Shown here in pieces: positions 48,301 through 61,900 of a stretch of 64,000 bases of DNA. The stretch is taken from NCBI GenBank assembly GCA_964020085.1, contig OZ026603.1:7638046-7702045 (forward strand), given 5' to 3'. The translations under genes were made by a program, and so were the position numbers. Position 1 is the first letter of the stretch. The number at the start of each line of letters is the position of its first letter. The notes beneath the pieces were generated by a model. The model searched no databases and was not told the DNA's origin. It saw nothing but the letters and a program-made list of their open reading frames with translations. The stretch comes from Micromussa lordhowensis (lineage: Eukaryota; Cnidaria; Anthozoa; Scleractinia; Lobophylliidae).

Positions 48301-48950
48301 GCCAGGGTGTTTTTGAAGCCCCTATAGTCGGCCTACTTTTTTGAGCATTTTCCCTTGGTTCCCCCTTGGCAAAATCTCAGAAAATGGCCGATTTAGGTGT
48401 CCTCGCCAAATTTGTCATAACTCGGCTATACGGACACTTATGGAGCCGCAGTTTGCAGCAAAATGTTGCTCTATGTTTGCACTTCAAGTGCATACTAATT
48501 AGGAGATGATGCCATTTGCGCCAGGGTGTTTTTGAAGCGCCTATAGTCGGCCTACTTTTTTGAGCATTTTCCCTTGGTCCCCCCTTGGCAAAATCTCAGA
48601 AAATGGCCGATTTAGGTGTCCTCGCCAAATTTGTCATAACTCGGCTATACGGACACTTATGGGGCCGCAGTTTGCAGCAAAATGTTGCTCTATGTTTGCA
48701 CTTCAAGTGCATACTAATTAGGAGATGATGCCATTTGCGCCAGGGTGTTTTTGAAGCGCCTATAGTCGGCCTACTTTTTTGAGCATTTTCCCTTGGTCCC
48801 CCCTTGGCAAAATCTCAGAAAATGGCCGATTTAGGTTTCCTCGCCAAATTTGTCATAACTCGGCTATACGGACACTTATGGAGCCGCAGTTTGCAGCAAA
48901 ATGTTGCTCTATGTTTGCACTTTAAGTGCATACTAATTAGGAGATGATGC
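45400..48950 (+). repeat. Satellite block: 1,752-bp tandem duplication (8 monomers)
   Basis: GTTTGAAGC (45604/47356 and 45823/47575), GGTCTCCCC (46386/48138), GGTTCCCCC (about 46606/48358) and AGGTTTCCTCG (47081/48833) all recur at an offset of 1752, exactly eight monomers. Confidence 0.9.
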
Positions 48951-49099
48951 CATTTGCGCCAGGGTGTTTTTGAAGCGCCTATAGTCGGCCTACTTTTTTG
49001 AGCATTTTCCCTTGGTCCCCCCTTGGCAAAATCTCAGAAAATGGCCGATTTAGGTGTCCTCGCCAAATTTGTCATAACTCGGCTATACGGACACTTATG

Positions 49100-51750
49100 G
49101 GGCCGCAGTTTGCAGCAAAATGTTGCTCTATGTTTGCACTTCAAGTGCATACTAATTAGGAGATGATGTCATTTGCGCCAGGGTGTTTTTGAAGCGCCTA
49201 TAGTCGGCCTACTTTTTTGAGCATTTTCCCTTGGTCCCCCCTTGGCAAAATCTCAGAAAATGGCCGATTTAGGTGTCCTCGCCAAATTTGTCATAACTCG
49301 GCTATACGGACACTTATGGAGCCGCAGTTTGCAGCAAAATGTTGCTCTATGTTTGCACTTCAAGTGCATACTAATTAGGAGATGATGCCATTTGCGCCAG
49401 GGTGTTTTTGAAGCCCCTATAGTCGGCCTACTTTTTTGAGCATTTTCCCTTGGTTCCCCCTTGGCAAAATCTCAGAAAATGGCCGATTTAGGTGTCCTCG
49501 CCAAATTTGTCATAACTCGGCTATACGGACACTTATGGGGCCGCAGTTTCCAGCAAAATGTTGCTCTATGTTTGCACGTCAAGTGCATACTAATTAGGAG
49601 ATGATGCCATTTGCGCCAGGGTGTTTTTGAAGCGCCTATAGTCGGCCTACTTTTTTGAGCACTTTCCCTTGGTCCCCCCTTGGCAAAATCTCAGAAAATG
49701 GCCGATTTAGCTGTCCTCGCCAAATTTGTCATAACTCGGCTATACGGACACTTATGGAGCCGCAGTTTGCAGCAAAATGTTGCTCTATGTTTGCACTTCA
49801 AGTGCATACTAATTAGGAGATGATGCCATTTGCGCCAGGGTGTTTTTGAAGCGCCTATAGTCGGCCTACTTTTTTGAGCATTTTCCCTTGGTCCCCCCTT
49901 GGCAAAATCTCAGAAAATGGCCGATTTAGGTGTCCTCGCCAAATTTGTCATAACTCGGCTATACGGACACTTATGGAGCCGCAGTTTGCAGCAAAATGTT
50001 GCTCTATGTTTGCACTTCAAGTGCATACTAATTAGGAGATGATGCCATTTGCGCCAGGGTGTTTTTGAAGCCCCTATAGTCGGCCTACTTTTTTGAGCAT
50101 TTTCCCTTGGTCCCCCCTTGGCAAAATCTCAGAAAATGGCCGATTTAGGTGTCCTCGCCAAATTTGTCATAACTCGGCTATACGGACACTTATGGGGCCG
50201 CAGTTTGCAGCAAAATGTTGCTCTATGTTTGCACTTCAAGTGCATACTAATTAGGAGATGATGCCATTTGCGCCAGGGTGTTTTTGAAGCGCCTATAGTC
50301 GGCCTACTTTTTTGAGCATTTTCCCTTGGTCCCCCCTTGGCAAAATCTCAGAAAATGGCCGATTTAGGTGTCCTCGCCAAATTTGTCATAACTCGGCTAT
50401 ACGGACACTTATGGGGCCGCAGTTTGCAGCAAAATGTTGCTCTATGTTTGCACTTCAAGTGCATACTAATTAGGAGATGATGTCATTTGCGCCAGGGTGT
50501 TTTTGAAGCGCCTATAGTCGGCCTACTTTTTTGAGCATTTTCCCTTGGTCCCCCCTTGGCAAAATCTCAGAAAATGGCCGATTTAGGTGTCCTCGCCAAA
50601 TTTGTCATAACTCGGCTATACGGACACTTATGGAGCCGCAGTTTGCAGCAAAATGTTGCTCTATGTTTGCACTTCAAGTGCATACTAATTAGGAGATGAT
50701 GCCATTTGCGCCAGGGTGTTTTTGAAGCCCCTATAGTCGGCCTACTTTTTTGAGCATTTTCCCTTGGTTCCCCCTTGGCAAAATCTCAGAAAATGGCCGA
50801 TTTAGGTGTCCTCGCCAAATTTGTCATAACTCGGCTATACGGACACTTATGGGGCCGCAGTTTCCAGCAAAATGTTGCTCTATGTTTGCACGTCAAGTGC
50901 ATACTAATTAGGAGATGATGCCATTTGCGCCAGGGTGTTTTTGAAGCGCCTATAGTCGGCCTACTTTTTTGAGCACTTTCCCTTGGTCCCCCCTTGGCAA
51001 AATCTCAGAAAATGGCCGATTTAGCTGTCCTCGCCAAATTTGTCATAACTCGGCTATACGGACACTTATGGAGCCGCAGTTTGCAGCAAAATGTTGCTCT
51101 ATGTTTGCACTTCAAGTGCATACTAATTAGGAGATGATGCCATTTGCGCCAGGGTGTTTTTGAAGCGCCTATAGTCGGCCTACTTTTTTGAGCATTTTCC
51201 CTTGGTCCCCCCTTGGCAAAATCTCAGAAAATGGCCGATTTAGCTGTCCTCGCCAAATTTGTCATAACTCGGCTATACGGACACTTATGGAGCCGCAGTT
51301 TGCAGCAAAATGTTGCTCTATGTTTGCACTTCAAGTGCATACTAATTAGGAGATGATGCCATTTGCGCCAGGGTGTTTTTGAAGCCCCTATAGTCGGCCT
51401 ACTTTTTTGAGCATTTTCCCTTGGTCCCCCCTTGGCAAAATCTCAGAAAATGGCCGATTTAGGTGTCCTCGCCAAATTTGTCATAACTCGGCTATACGGA
51501 CACTTATGGGGCCGCAGTTTGCAGCAAAATGTTGCTCTATGTTTGCACTTCAAGTGCATACTAATTAGGAGATGATGCCATTTGCGCCAGGGTGTTTTTG
51601 AAGCGCCTATAGTCGGCCTACTTTTTTGAGCATTTTCCCTTGGTCCCCCCTTGGCAAAATCTCAGAAAATGGCCGATTTAGGTGTCCTCGCCAAATTTGT
51701 CATAACTCGGCTATACGGACACTTATGGAGCCGCAGTTTGCAGCAAAATG
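49100..51750 (+). repeat. Satellite block: 1,314-bp tandem duplication (6 monomers)
   Basis: GATGTCATTT (about 49166/50480), AGTTTCCAGC (about 49545/50859), GCACGTCAAGTGC (about 49575/50889), GAGCACTTTCCC (about 49658/50972) and TTAGCTGTCC (about 49708/51022) share six-monomer spacing. A further TTAGCTGTCC copy lies one monomer on, near 51241. Confidence 0.9.
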
Positions 51751-51779
51751 TTGCTCTATGTTTGCACTTCAAGTGCATA

Positions 51780-52450
51780 CTAATTAGGAGATGATGCCAT
51801 TTGCGCCAGGGTGTTTTTGAAGCGCCTATAAGTCGGCCTACTTTTTTGAGCATTTTTCCTTGGTCCCCCCTTGGCAAAATCTCAGAAAATGGCCGATTTA
51901 GGTGTCCTCGCCAAATTTGTCATAACTCGGCTATACGGACACTTATGGAGCCGCAGTTTGCAGCAAAATGTTGCTCTATGTTTGCACTTCAAGTGCATAC
52001 TAATTAGGAGATGATGCCATTTGCGCCAGGGTGTTTTTGAAGCCCCTATAGTCGGCCTACTTTTTTGAGCATTTTCCCTTGGTCCCCCCTTGGCAAAATC
52101 TCAGAAAATGGCCGATTTAGGTGTCCTCGCCAAATTTGTCATAACTCGGCTATACGGACACTTATGGAGCCGCAGTTTGCAGCAAAATGTTGCTCTATGT
52201 TTGCACTTCAAGTGCATACTAATTAGGAGATGATGCCATTTGCGCCAGGGTGTTTTTGAAGCGCCTATAAGTCGGCCTACTTTTTTGAGCATTTTTCCTT
52301 GGTCCCCCCTTGGCAAAATCTCAGAAAATGGCCGATTTAGGTGTCCTCGCCAAATTTGTCATAACTCGGCTATACGGACACTTATGGAGCCGCAGTTTGC
52401 AGCAAAATGTTGCTCTATGTTTGCACTTCAAGTGCATACTAATTAGGAGA
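51780..52450 (+). repeat. Satellite block: dimer duplication carrying a +1 monomer
   Basis: The variant CCTATAAGTCGG (one added A) linked to CATTTTTCCTTGG occurs at about 51827 and 52266, a spacing of 439, two monomers plus the inserted base. The same linked pair of variants is also found about 40 monomers upstream near 43067. Confidence 0.85.
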
Positions 52451-53299
52451 TGATGCCATTTGCGCCAGGGTGTTTTTGAAGCCCCTATAGTCGGCCTACT
52501 TTTTTGAGCATTTTCCCTTGGTCCCCCCTTGGCAAAATCTCAGAAAATGGCCGATTTAGGTGTCCTCGCCAAATTTGTCATAACTCGGCTATACGGACAC
52601 TTATGGGGCCGCAGTTTGCAGCAAAATGTTGCTCTATGTTTGCACTTCAAGTGCATACTAATTAGGAGATGATGCCATTTGCGCCAGGGTGTTTTTGAAG
52701 CGCCTATAGTCGGCCTACTTTTTTGAGCATTTTCCCTTGGTCCCCCCTTGGCAAAATCTCAGAAAATGGCCGATTTAGGTGTCCTCGCCAAATTTGTCAT
52801 AACTCGGCTATACGGACACTTATGGAGCCGCAGTTTGCAGCAAAATGTTGCTCTATGTTTGCACTTCAAGTGCATACTAATTAGGAGATGATGCCATTTG
52901 CGCCAGGGTGTTTTTGAAGCCCCTATAGTCGGCCTACTTTTTTGAGCATTTTCCCTTGGTCCCCCCTTGGCAAAATCTCAGAAAATGGCCGATTTAGGTG
53001 TCCTCGCCAAATTTGTCATAACTCGGCTATACGGACACTTATGGGGCCGCAGTTTGCAGCAAAATGTTGCTCTATGTTTGCACTTCAAGTGCATACTAAT
53101 TAGGAGATGATGCCATTTGCGCCAGGGTGTTTTTGAAGCGCCTATAGTCGGCCTACTTTTTTGAGCATTTTCCCTTGGTCCCCCCTTGGCAAAATCTCAG
53201 AAAATGGCCGATTTAGGTGTCCTCGCCAAATTTGTCATAACTCGGCTATACGGACACTTATGGAGCCGCAGTTTGCAGCAAAATGTTGCTCTATGTTTG

Positions 53300-55900
53300 C
53301 ACTTCAAGTGCATACTAATTAGGAGATGATGCCATTTGCGCCAGGGTGTTTTTGAAGCCCCTATAGTCAACCTACTTTTTTGAGCATTTTCCCTTGGTCC
53401 CCCCTTGGCAAAATCTCAGAAAATGGCCGATTTAGGTGTCCTCGCCAATTTTGTCATAACTCGGCTATACGGACACTTATGGGGCCGCAGTTTGCAGCAA
53501 AATGTTGCTCTATGTTTGCACTTCAAGTGCATACTAATTAGGAGATGATGCCATTTGCGCCAGGGTGTTTTTGAAGCGCCTATAGTCGGCCTACTTTTTT
53601 GAGCATTTTCCCTTGGTCCCCCCTTGGCAAAATCTCAGAAAATGGCCGATTTAGCTGTCCTCGCCAAATTTGTCATAACTCGGCTATACGGACACTTATG
53701 GAGCCGCAGTTTGCAGCAAAATGTTGCTCTATGTTTGCACTTCAAGTGCATACTAATTAGGAGATGATGCCATTTGCGCCAGGGTGTTTTTGAAGCCCCT
53801 ATAGTCGGCCTACTTTTTTGAGCATTTTCCCTTGGTCCCCCCTTGGCAAAATCTCAGAAAATGGCCGATTTAGGTGTCCTCGCCAAATTTGTCATAACTC
53901 GGCTATACGGACACTTATGGGGCCGCAGTTTGCAGCAAAATGTTGCTCTATGTTTGCACTTCAAGTGCATACTAATTAGGAGATGATGCCATTTGCGCCA
54001 GGGTGTTTTTGAAGCGCCTATAGTCGGCCTACTTTTTTGAGCATTTTCCCTTGGTCCCCCCTTGGCAAAATCTCAGAAAATGGCCGATTTAGGTGTCCTC
54101 GCCAAATTTGTCATAACTCGGCTATACGGACACTTATGGGGCCGCAGTTTGCAGCAAAATGTTGCTCTATGTTTGCACTTCAAGTGCATACTAATTAGGA
54201 GATGATGCCATTTGCGCCAGGGTGTTTTTGAAGCGCCTATAGTCGGCCTACTTTTTTGAGCATTTTCCCTTGGTCCCCCCTTGGCAAAATCTCAGAAAAT
54301 GGCCGATTTAGGTGTCCTCGCCAAATTTGTCATAACTCGGCTATACGGACACTTATGGAGCCGCAGTTTGCAGCAAAATGTTGCTCTATGTTTGCACTTC
54401 AAGTGCATACTAATTAGGAGATGATGCCATTTGCGCCAGGGTGTTTTTGAAGCCCCTATAGTCGGCCTACTTTTTTGAGCATTTTCCCTTGGTCCCCCCT
54501 TGGCAAAATCTCAGAAAATGGCCGATTTAGGTGTCCTCGCCAAATTTGTCATAACTCGGCTATACGGACACTTATGGGGCCGCAGTTTGCAGCAAAATGT
54601 TGCTCTATGTTTGCACTTCAAGTGCATACTAATTAGGAGATGATGCCATTTGCGCCAGGGTGTTTTTGAAGCGCCTATAGTCGGCCTACTTTTTTGAGCA
54701 TTTTCCCTTGGTCCCCCCTTGGCAAAATCTCAGAAAATGGCCGATTTAGGTGTCCTCGCCAAATTTGTCATAACTCGGCTATACGGACACTTATGGAGCC
54801 GCAGTTTGCAGCAAAATGTTGCTCTATGTTTGCACTTCAAGTGCATACTAATTAGGAGATGATGCCATTTGCGCCAGGGTGTTTTTGAAGCCCCTATAGT
54901 CGGCCTACTTTTTTGAGCATTTTCCCTTGGTCCCCCCTTGGCAAAATCTCAGAAAATGGCCGATTTAGGTGTCCTCGCCAAATTTGTCATAACTCGGCTA
55001 TACGGACACTTATGGGGCCGCAGTTTGCAGCAAAATGTTGCTCTATGTTTGCACTTCAAGTGCATACTAATTAGGAGATGATGCCATTTGCGCCAGGGTG
55101 TTTTTGAAGCGCCTATAGTCGGCCTACTTTTTTGAGCATTTTCCCTTGGTCCCCCCTTGGCAAAATCTCAGAAAATGGCCGATTTAGGTGTCCTCGCCAA
55201 ATTTGTCATAACTCGGCTATACGGACACTTATGGAGCCGCAGTTTGCAGCAAAATGTTGCTCTATGTTTGCACTTCAAGTGCATACTAATTAGGAGATGA
55301 TGCCATTTGCGCCAGGGTGTTTTTGAAGCCCCTATAGTCAACCTACTTTTTTGAGCATTTTCCCTTGGTCCCCCCTTGGCAAAATCTCAGAAAATGGCCG
55401 ATTTAGGTGTCCTCGCCAATTTTGTCATAACTCGGCTATACGGACACTTATGGGGCCGCAGTTTGCAGCAAAATGTTGCTCTATGTTTGCACTTCAAGTG
55501 CATACTAATTAGGAGATGATGCCATTTGCGCCAGGGTGTTTTTGAAGCGCCTATAGTCGGCCTACTTTTTTGAGCATTTTCCCTTGGTCCCCCCTTGGCA
55601 AAATCTCAGAAAATGGCCGATTTAGCTGTCCTCGCCAAATTTGTCATAACTCGGCTATACGGACACTTATGGAGCCGCAGTTTGCAGCAAAATGTTGCTC
55701 TATGTTTGCACTTCAAGTGCATACTAATTAGGAGATGATGCCATTTGCGCCAGGGTGTTTTTGAAGCCCCTATAGTCGGCCTACTTTTTTGAGCATTTTC
55801 CCTTGGTCCCCCCTTGGCAAAATCTCAGAAAATGGCCGATTTAGGTGTCCTCGCCAAATTTGTCATAACTCGGCTATACGGACACTTATGGGGCCGCAGT
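53300..55900 (+). repeat. Satellite block: 1,971-bp tandem duplication (9 monomers)
   Basis: GTCAACCTAC (53366/55337), GCCAATTTTGTC (about 53445/55416) and TTAGCTGTCC (about 53651/55622) recur at an offset of 1971. The stretch between is otherwise a clean alternation of the two monomer types. Confidence 0.88.
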
Positions 55901-58900
55901 TTGCAGCAAAATGTTGCTCTATGTTTGCACTTTAAGTGCATACTAATTAGGAGATGATGCCATTTGCGCCAGGGTGTTTTTGAAGCGCCTATAGTCGGCC
56001 TACTTTTTTGAGCATTTTCCCTTGGTCCCCCCTTGGCAAAATCTCAGAAAATGGCCGATTTAGGTGTCCTCGCCAAATTTGTCCTAACTCGGCTATACGG
56101 ACACTTATGGAGCCGCAGTTTGCAGCAAAATGTTGCTCTATGTTTGCACTTCAAGTGCATACTAATTAGGAGATGATGCCATTTGCGCCAGGGTGTTTTT
56201 GAAGCCCCTATAGTCGGCCTACTTTTTTGAGCATTTTCCCTTGGTCCCCCCTAAGCAAAATCTCAGAAAATGGCCGATTTAGGTGTCCTCGCCAAATTTG
56301 TCATAACTCGGCTATACGGACACTTATGGGGCCGCAGTTTGCAGCAAAATGTTGCTCTATGTTTGCACTTCAAGTGCATACTAATTAGGAGATGATGCCA
56401 TTTGCGCCAGGGTGTTTTTGAAGCGCCTATAGTCGGCCTACTTTTTTGAGCATTTTCCCTTGGTCCCCCCTTGGCAAAATCTCAGAAAATGGCCGATTTA
56501 GGTGTCCTCGCCAAATTTGTCATAACTCGGCTATACGGACACTTATGGAGCCGAAGTTTGCAGCAAAATGTTGCTCTATGTTTGCACTTCAAGTGCATAC
56601 TAATTAGGAGATGATGCCATTTGCGCCAGGGTGTTTTTGAAGCCCCTATAGTCGGCCTACTTTTTTGAGCATTTTCCCTTGGTCCCCCCTTGGCAAAATC
56701 TCAGAAAATGGCCGATTTAGGTGTCCTCGCCAAATTTGTCATAACTCGGCTATACGGACACTTATGGGGCCGCAGTTTGCAGCAAAATGTTGCTCTATGT
56801 TTGCACTTCAAGTGCATACTAATTAGGAGATGATGCCATTTGCGCCAGGATGTTTTTGAAGCGCCTATAGTCGGCCTACTTTTTTGAGCATTTTCCCTTG
56901 GTCCCCCTTTGGCAAAATCTCAGAAAATGGCCGATTTAGGTGTCCTCGCCAAATTTGTCATAACTCGGCTATACGGACACTTATGGAGCCGCAGTTTGCA
57001 GCAAAATGTTGCTCTATGTTTGCACTTCAAGTGCATACTAATTAGGAGATGATGCCATTTGCGCCAGGGTGTTTTTGAAGCCCCTATAGTCGGCCTACTT
57101 TTTTGAGCATTTTCCCTTGGTCCCCCCTTGGCAAAATCTCAGAAAATGGCCGATTTAGGTGTCCTCGCTAAATTTGTCATAACTCGGCTATACGGACACT
57201 TATGGAGCCGCAGTTTGCAGCAAAATGTTGCTCTATGTTTGCACTTCAAGTGCATACTAATTAGGAGATGATGCCATTTGCGCCAGGGTGTTTTTGAAGC
57301 CCCTATAGTCGGCCTACTTTTTTGAGCATTTTCCCTTGGTCCCCCCTTGGCAAAATCTCAGAAAATGGCCGATTTAGGTGTCCTCGCCAAATTTGTCATA
57401 ACTCGGCTATACGGACACTTATGGAGCCGCAGTTTGCAGCAAAATGTTGCTCTATGTTTGCACTTCAAGTGCATACTAATTAGGAGATGATGCCATTTGC
57501 GCCAGGGTGTTTTTGAAGCCCCTATAGTCGGCCTACTTTATTGAGCATTTTCCCTTGGTCCCCCCTTGGCAAAATCTCAGAAAATGGCCGATTTAGGTGT
57601 CCTCGCCAAATTTGTCATAACTCGGCTATACGGACACTTATGGGGCCGCAGTTTGCAGCAAAATGTTGCTCTATGTTTGCACTTCAAGTGCATACTAATT
57701 AGGAGATGATGCCATTTGCGCCAGGGTGTTTTTGAAGCGCCTATAGTCGGCCTACTTTTTTGAGCATTTTCCCTTCGTCCCCCCTTGGCAAAATCTCAGA
57801 AATGGCCGATTTAGGTGTCCTCGCCAAATTTGTCATAACTCGGCTATACGGACACTTATGGGGCCGCAGTTTGCAGCAAAATGTTGCTCTATGTTTGCAC
57901 TTCAAGTGCATACTAATTAGGAGATGATGCCATTTGCGCCAGGGTGTTTTTGAAGCGCCTATAGTCGGCCTACTTTTTTGAGCATTTTCCCTTCGTCCCC
58001 CCTTGGCAAAATCTCAGAAATGGCCGATTTAGGTGTCCTCGCCAAATTTCTCATAACTCGGCTATACGGACACTTATGGAGCCGCAGTTTGCAGCAAAAT
58101 GTTGCTCTATGTTTGCACTTCAAGTGCATACTAATTAGGAGATGATGCCATTTGCGCCAGGGTGTTTTTGAAGCGCCTATAGTCGGCCTACTTTTTTGAG
58201 CATTTTCCCTTGGTCCCCCCTTGGCAAAATCTCAGAAAATGGCCGATTTAGGTGTCCTCGCCAAATTTGTCATAACTCGGCTATACGGACACTTATGGGG
58301 CTGCAGTTTGCAGCAAAATGTTGCTCTATGTTTGCACTTCAAGTGCATACTAATTAGGAGATGATGCCATTTGCGCCAGGGTGTTTTTGAAGCCCCTATA
58401 ATCGGCCTACTTTTTTGAGCATTTTCCCTTGGTCCCCCCTTGGCAAAATCTCAGAAAATGGCCGATTTAGGTGTCCTCGCCAAATTTGTCATAACTCGGC
58501 TATACGGACACTTATGGGGCCGCAGTTTGCAGCAAAATGTTGCTCTATGTTTGCACTTCAAGTGCATACTAATTAGGAGATGATGCCATTTGCGCCAGGG
58601 TGTTTTTGAAGCCCCTATAGTCGGCCTACTTTTTTGAGCATTTTCCCTTGGTCCCCCCTTGGCAAAATCTCAGAAAATGGCCGATTTAGGTGTCCTCGCC
58701 AAATTTGTCATAACTCGGCTATACGGACACTTATGGAGCCGCAGTTTGCAGCAAAATGTTGCTCTATGTTTGCACTTCAAGTGCATACTAATTAGGAGAT
58801 GATGCCATTTGCGCCAGGGTGTTTTTGAAGCGCCTATAGTCGGCCTACTTTTTTGAGCATTTTCCCTTGGTCCCCCCTTGGCAAAATCTCAGAAAATGGC

Positions 58901-61900
58901 CGATTTAGGTGTCCTCGCCAAATTTGTCATAACTCGGCTATACGGACACTTATGGGGCCGCAGTTTGCAGCAAAATGTTGCTCTATGTTTGCACTTCAAG
59001 TGCATACTAATTAGGAGATGATGCCATTTGCGCCAGGGTGTTTTTGAAGCCCCTATAGTCGGCCTACTTTTTTGAGCATTTTCCCTTGGTCCCCCCTTGG
59101 CAAAATCTCAGAAAATGGCCGATTTAGGTGTCCTCGCCAAATTTGTCATAACTCGGCTATACGGACACTTATGGGGCCGCAGTTTGCAGCAAAATGTTGC
59201 TCTATGTTTGCACTTCAAGTGCATACTAATTAGGAGATGATGCCATTTGCGCCAGGGTGATTTTGAAGCCCCTATAGTCGGCCTACTTTTTTGAGCATTT
59301 TCCCTTGGTCCCCCCTTGGCAAAATCTCAGAAAATGGCCGATTTAGGTGTCCTCGCCAAATTTGTCATAACTCGGCTATACGGACACTTATGGGGCCGCA
59401 GTTTGCAGCAAAATGTTGCTCTATGTTTGCACTTCAAGTGCATACTAATTAGGAGATGATGCCATTTGCGCCAGGGTGTTTTTGAAGCCCCTATAGTCGG
59501 CCTACTTTTTTGAGCATTTTCCCTTGGTCCCCCCTTGGCAAAATCTAGGACAAAATGGCCGATTTAGGTGTCCTCGCCAAATTTGTCATAACTCGGCTAT
59601 ACGGACACTTATGGAGCCGCAGTTTGCAGCAAAATGTTGCTCTATGTTTGCACTTCAAGTGCATACTAATTAGGAGATGATGCCATTTGCGCCAGGGTGT
59701 TTTTGAAGCCCCTATAGTCGGCCTACTTTTTTGAGCATTTTCCCTTGGTCCCCCCTTGGCAAAATCTCAGAAAATGGCCGATTTAGGTGTCCTCGCCAAA
59801 TTTGTCATAACTCGGCTATACGGACACTTATGGAGCCGCAGTTTGCAGCAAAATGTTGCTCTATGTTTGCACTTCAAGTGCATACTAATTAGGAGATGAT
59901 GCCATTTGCGCCAGGGTGTTTTTGAAGCGCCTATAGTCGGCCTACTTTTTTGAGCATTTTCCCTTGGTCCCCCCTTGGCAAAATCTCAGAAAATGGCCGA
60001 TTTAGGTGTCCTCGCCAAATTTGTCATAACTCGGCTATACGGACACTTATGGGGCCGCAGTTTGCAGCAAAATGTTGCTCTATGTTTGCACTTCAAGTGC
60101 ATACTAATTAGGAGATGATGCCATTTGCGCCAGGGTGTTTTTGAAGCCCCTATAGTCGGCCTACTTTTTTGAGCATTTTCCCTTGGTCCCCCCTTGGCAA
60201 AATCTCAGAAAATGGCCGATTTAGGTGTCCTCGCCAAATTTGTCATAACTCGGCTATACGGACACTTATGGGGCCGCAGTTTGCAGCAAAATGTTGCTCT
60301 ATGTTTGCACTTCAAGTGCATACTAATTAGGAGATGATGCCATTTGCGCCAGGGTGTTTTTGAAGCCCCTATAGTCGGCCTACTTTTTTGAGCATTTTCC
60401 CTTGGTCCCCCCTTGGCAAAATCTCAGAAAATGGCCGATTTAGGTGTCCTCGCCAAATTTGTCATAACTCGGCTATACGGACACTTATGGAGCCGCAGTT
60501 TGCAGCAAAATGTTGCTCTATGTTTGCACTTCAAGTGCATACTAATTAGGAGATGATGCCATTTGCGCCAGGGTGTTTTTGAAGCCCCTATAGTCGGCCT
60601 ACTTTTTTGAGCATTTTCCCTTGGTCCCCCCTTGGCAAAATCTCAGAAAATGGCCGATTTAGGTGTCCTCGCCAAATTTGTCATAACTCGGCTATACGGA
60701 CACTTATGGAGCCGCAGTTTGCAGCAAAATGTTGCTCTATGTTTGCACTTCAAGTGCATACTAATTAGGAGATGATGCCATTTGCGCCAGGGTGTTTTTG
60801 AAGCGCCTATAGTTGGCCTACTTTTTTGAGCATTTTCCCTTGGTCCCCCCTTGGCAAAATCTCAGAAAATGGCCGATTTAGGTGTCCTCGCCAAATTTGT
60901 CATAACTCGGCTATACGGACACTTATGGGGCCGCAGTTTGCAGCAAAATGTTGCTCTATGTTTGCACTTCAAGTGCATACTAATTAGGAGATGATGCCAT
61001 TTGCGCCAGGGTGTTTTTGAAGCGCCTATAGTCGGCCTACTTTTTTGAGCATTTTCCCTTGGTCCCCCCTTGGCAAAATCTCAGAAAATGGCCGATTTAG
61101 GTGTCCTCGCCAAATTTGTCATAACTCGGCTATACGGACACTTATGGGGCCGCAGTTTGCAGCAAAATGTTGCTCTATGTTTGCACTTCAAGTGCATACT
61201 AATTAGGAGATGATGCCATTTGCGCCAGGGTGTTTTTGAAGCGCCTATAGTCGGCCTACTTTTTTGAGCATTTTCCCTTGGTCCCCCCTTGGCAAAATCT
61301 CAGAAAATGGCCGATTTAGGTGTCCTCGCCAAATTTGTCATAACTCGGCTATACGGACACTTATGGGGCCGCAGTTTGCAGCAAAATGTTGCTCTATGTT
61401 TGCACTTCAAGTGCATACTAATTAGGAGATGATGCCATTTGCGCCAGGGTGTTTTTGAAGCCCCTATAGTCGGCCTACTTTTTTGAGCATTTTCCCTTGG
61501 TCCCCCCTTGGCAAAATCTCAGAAAATGGCCGATTTAGGTGTCCTCGCCAAATTTGTCATAACTCGGCTATACGGACACTTATGGGGCCGCAGTTTGCAG
61601 CAAAATGTTGCTCTATGTTTGCACTTCAAGTGCATACTAATTAGGAGATGATGCCATTTGCGCCAGGGTGTTTTTGAAGCCCCTATAGTCGGCCTACTTT
61701 TTTGAGCATTTTCCCTTGGTCCCCCCTTGGCAAAATCTTAGAAAATGGCCGATTTAGGTGTCCTCGCCAAATTTGTCATAACTCGGCTATACGGACACTT
61801 ATGGAGCCGCAGTTTGCAGCAAAATGTTGCTCTATGTTTGCACTTTAAGTGCATACTAATTAGGAGATGATGCCATTTGCGCCAGGGTGTTTTTGAAGCC

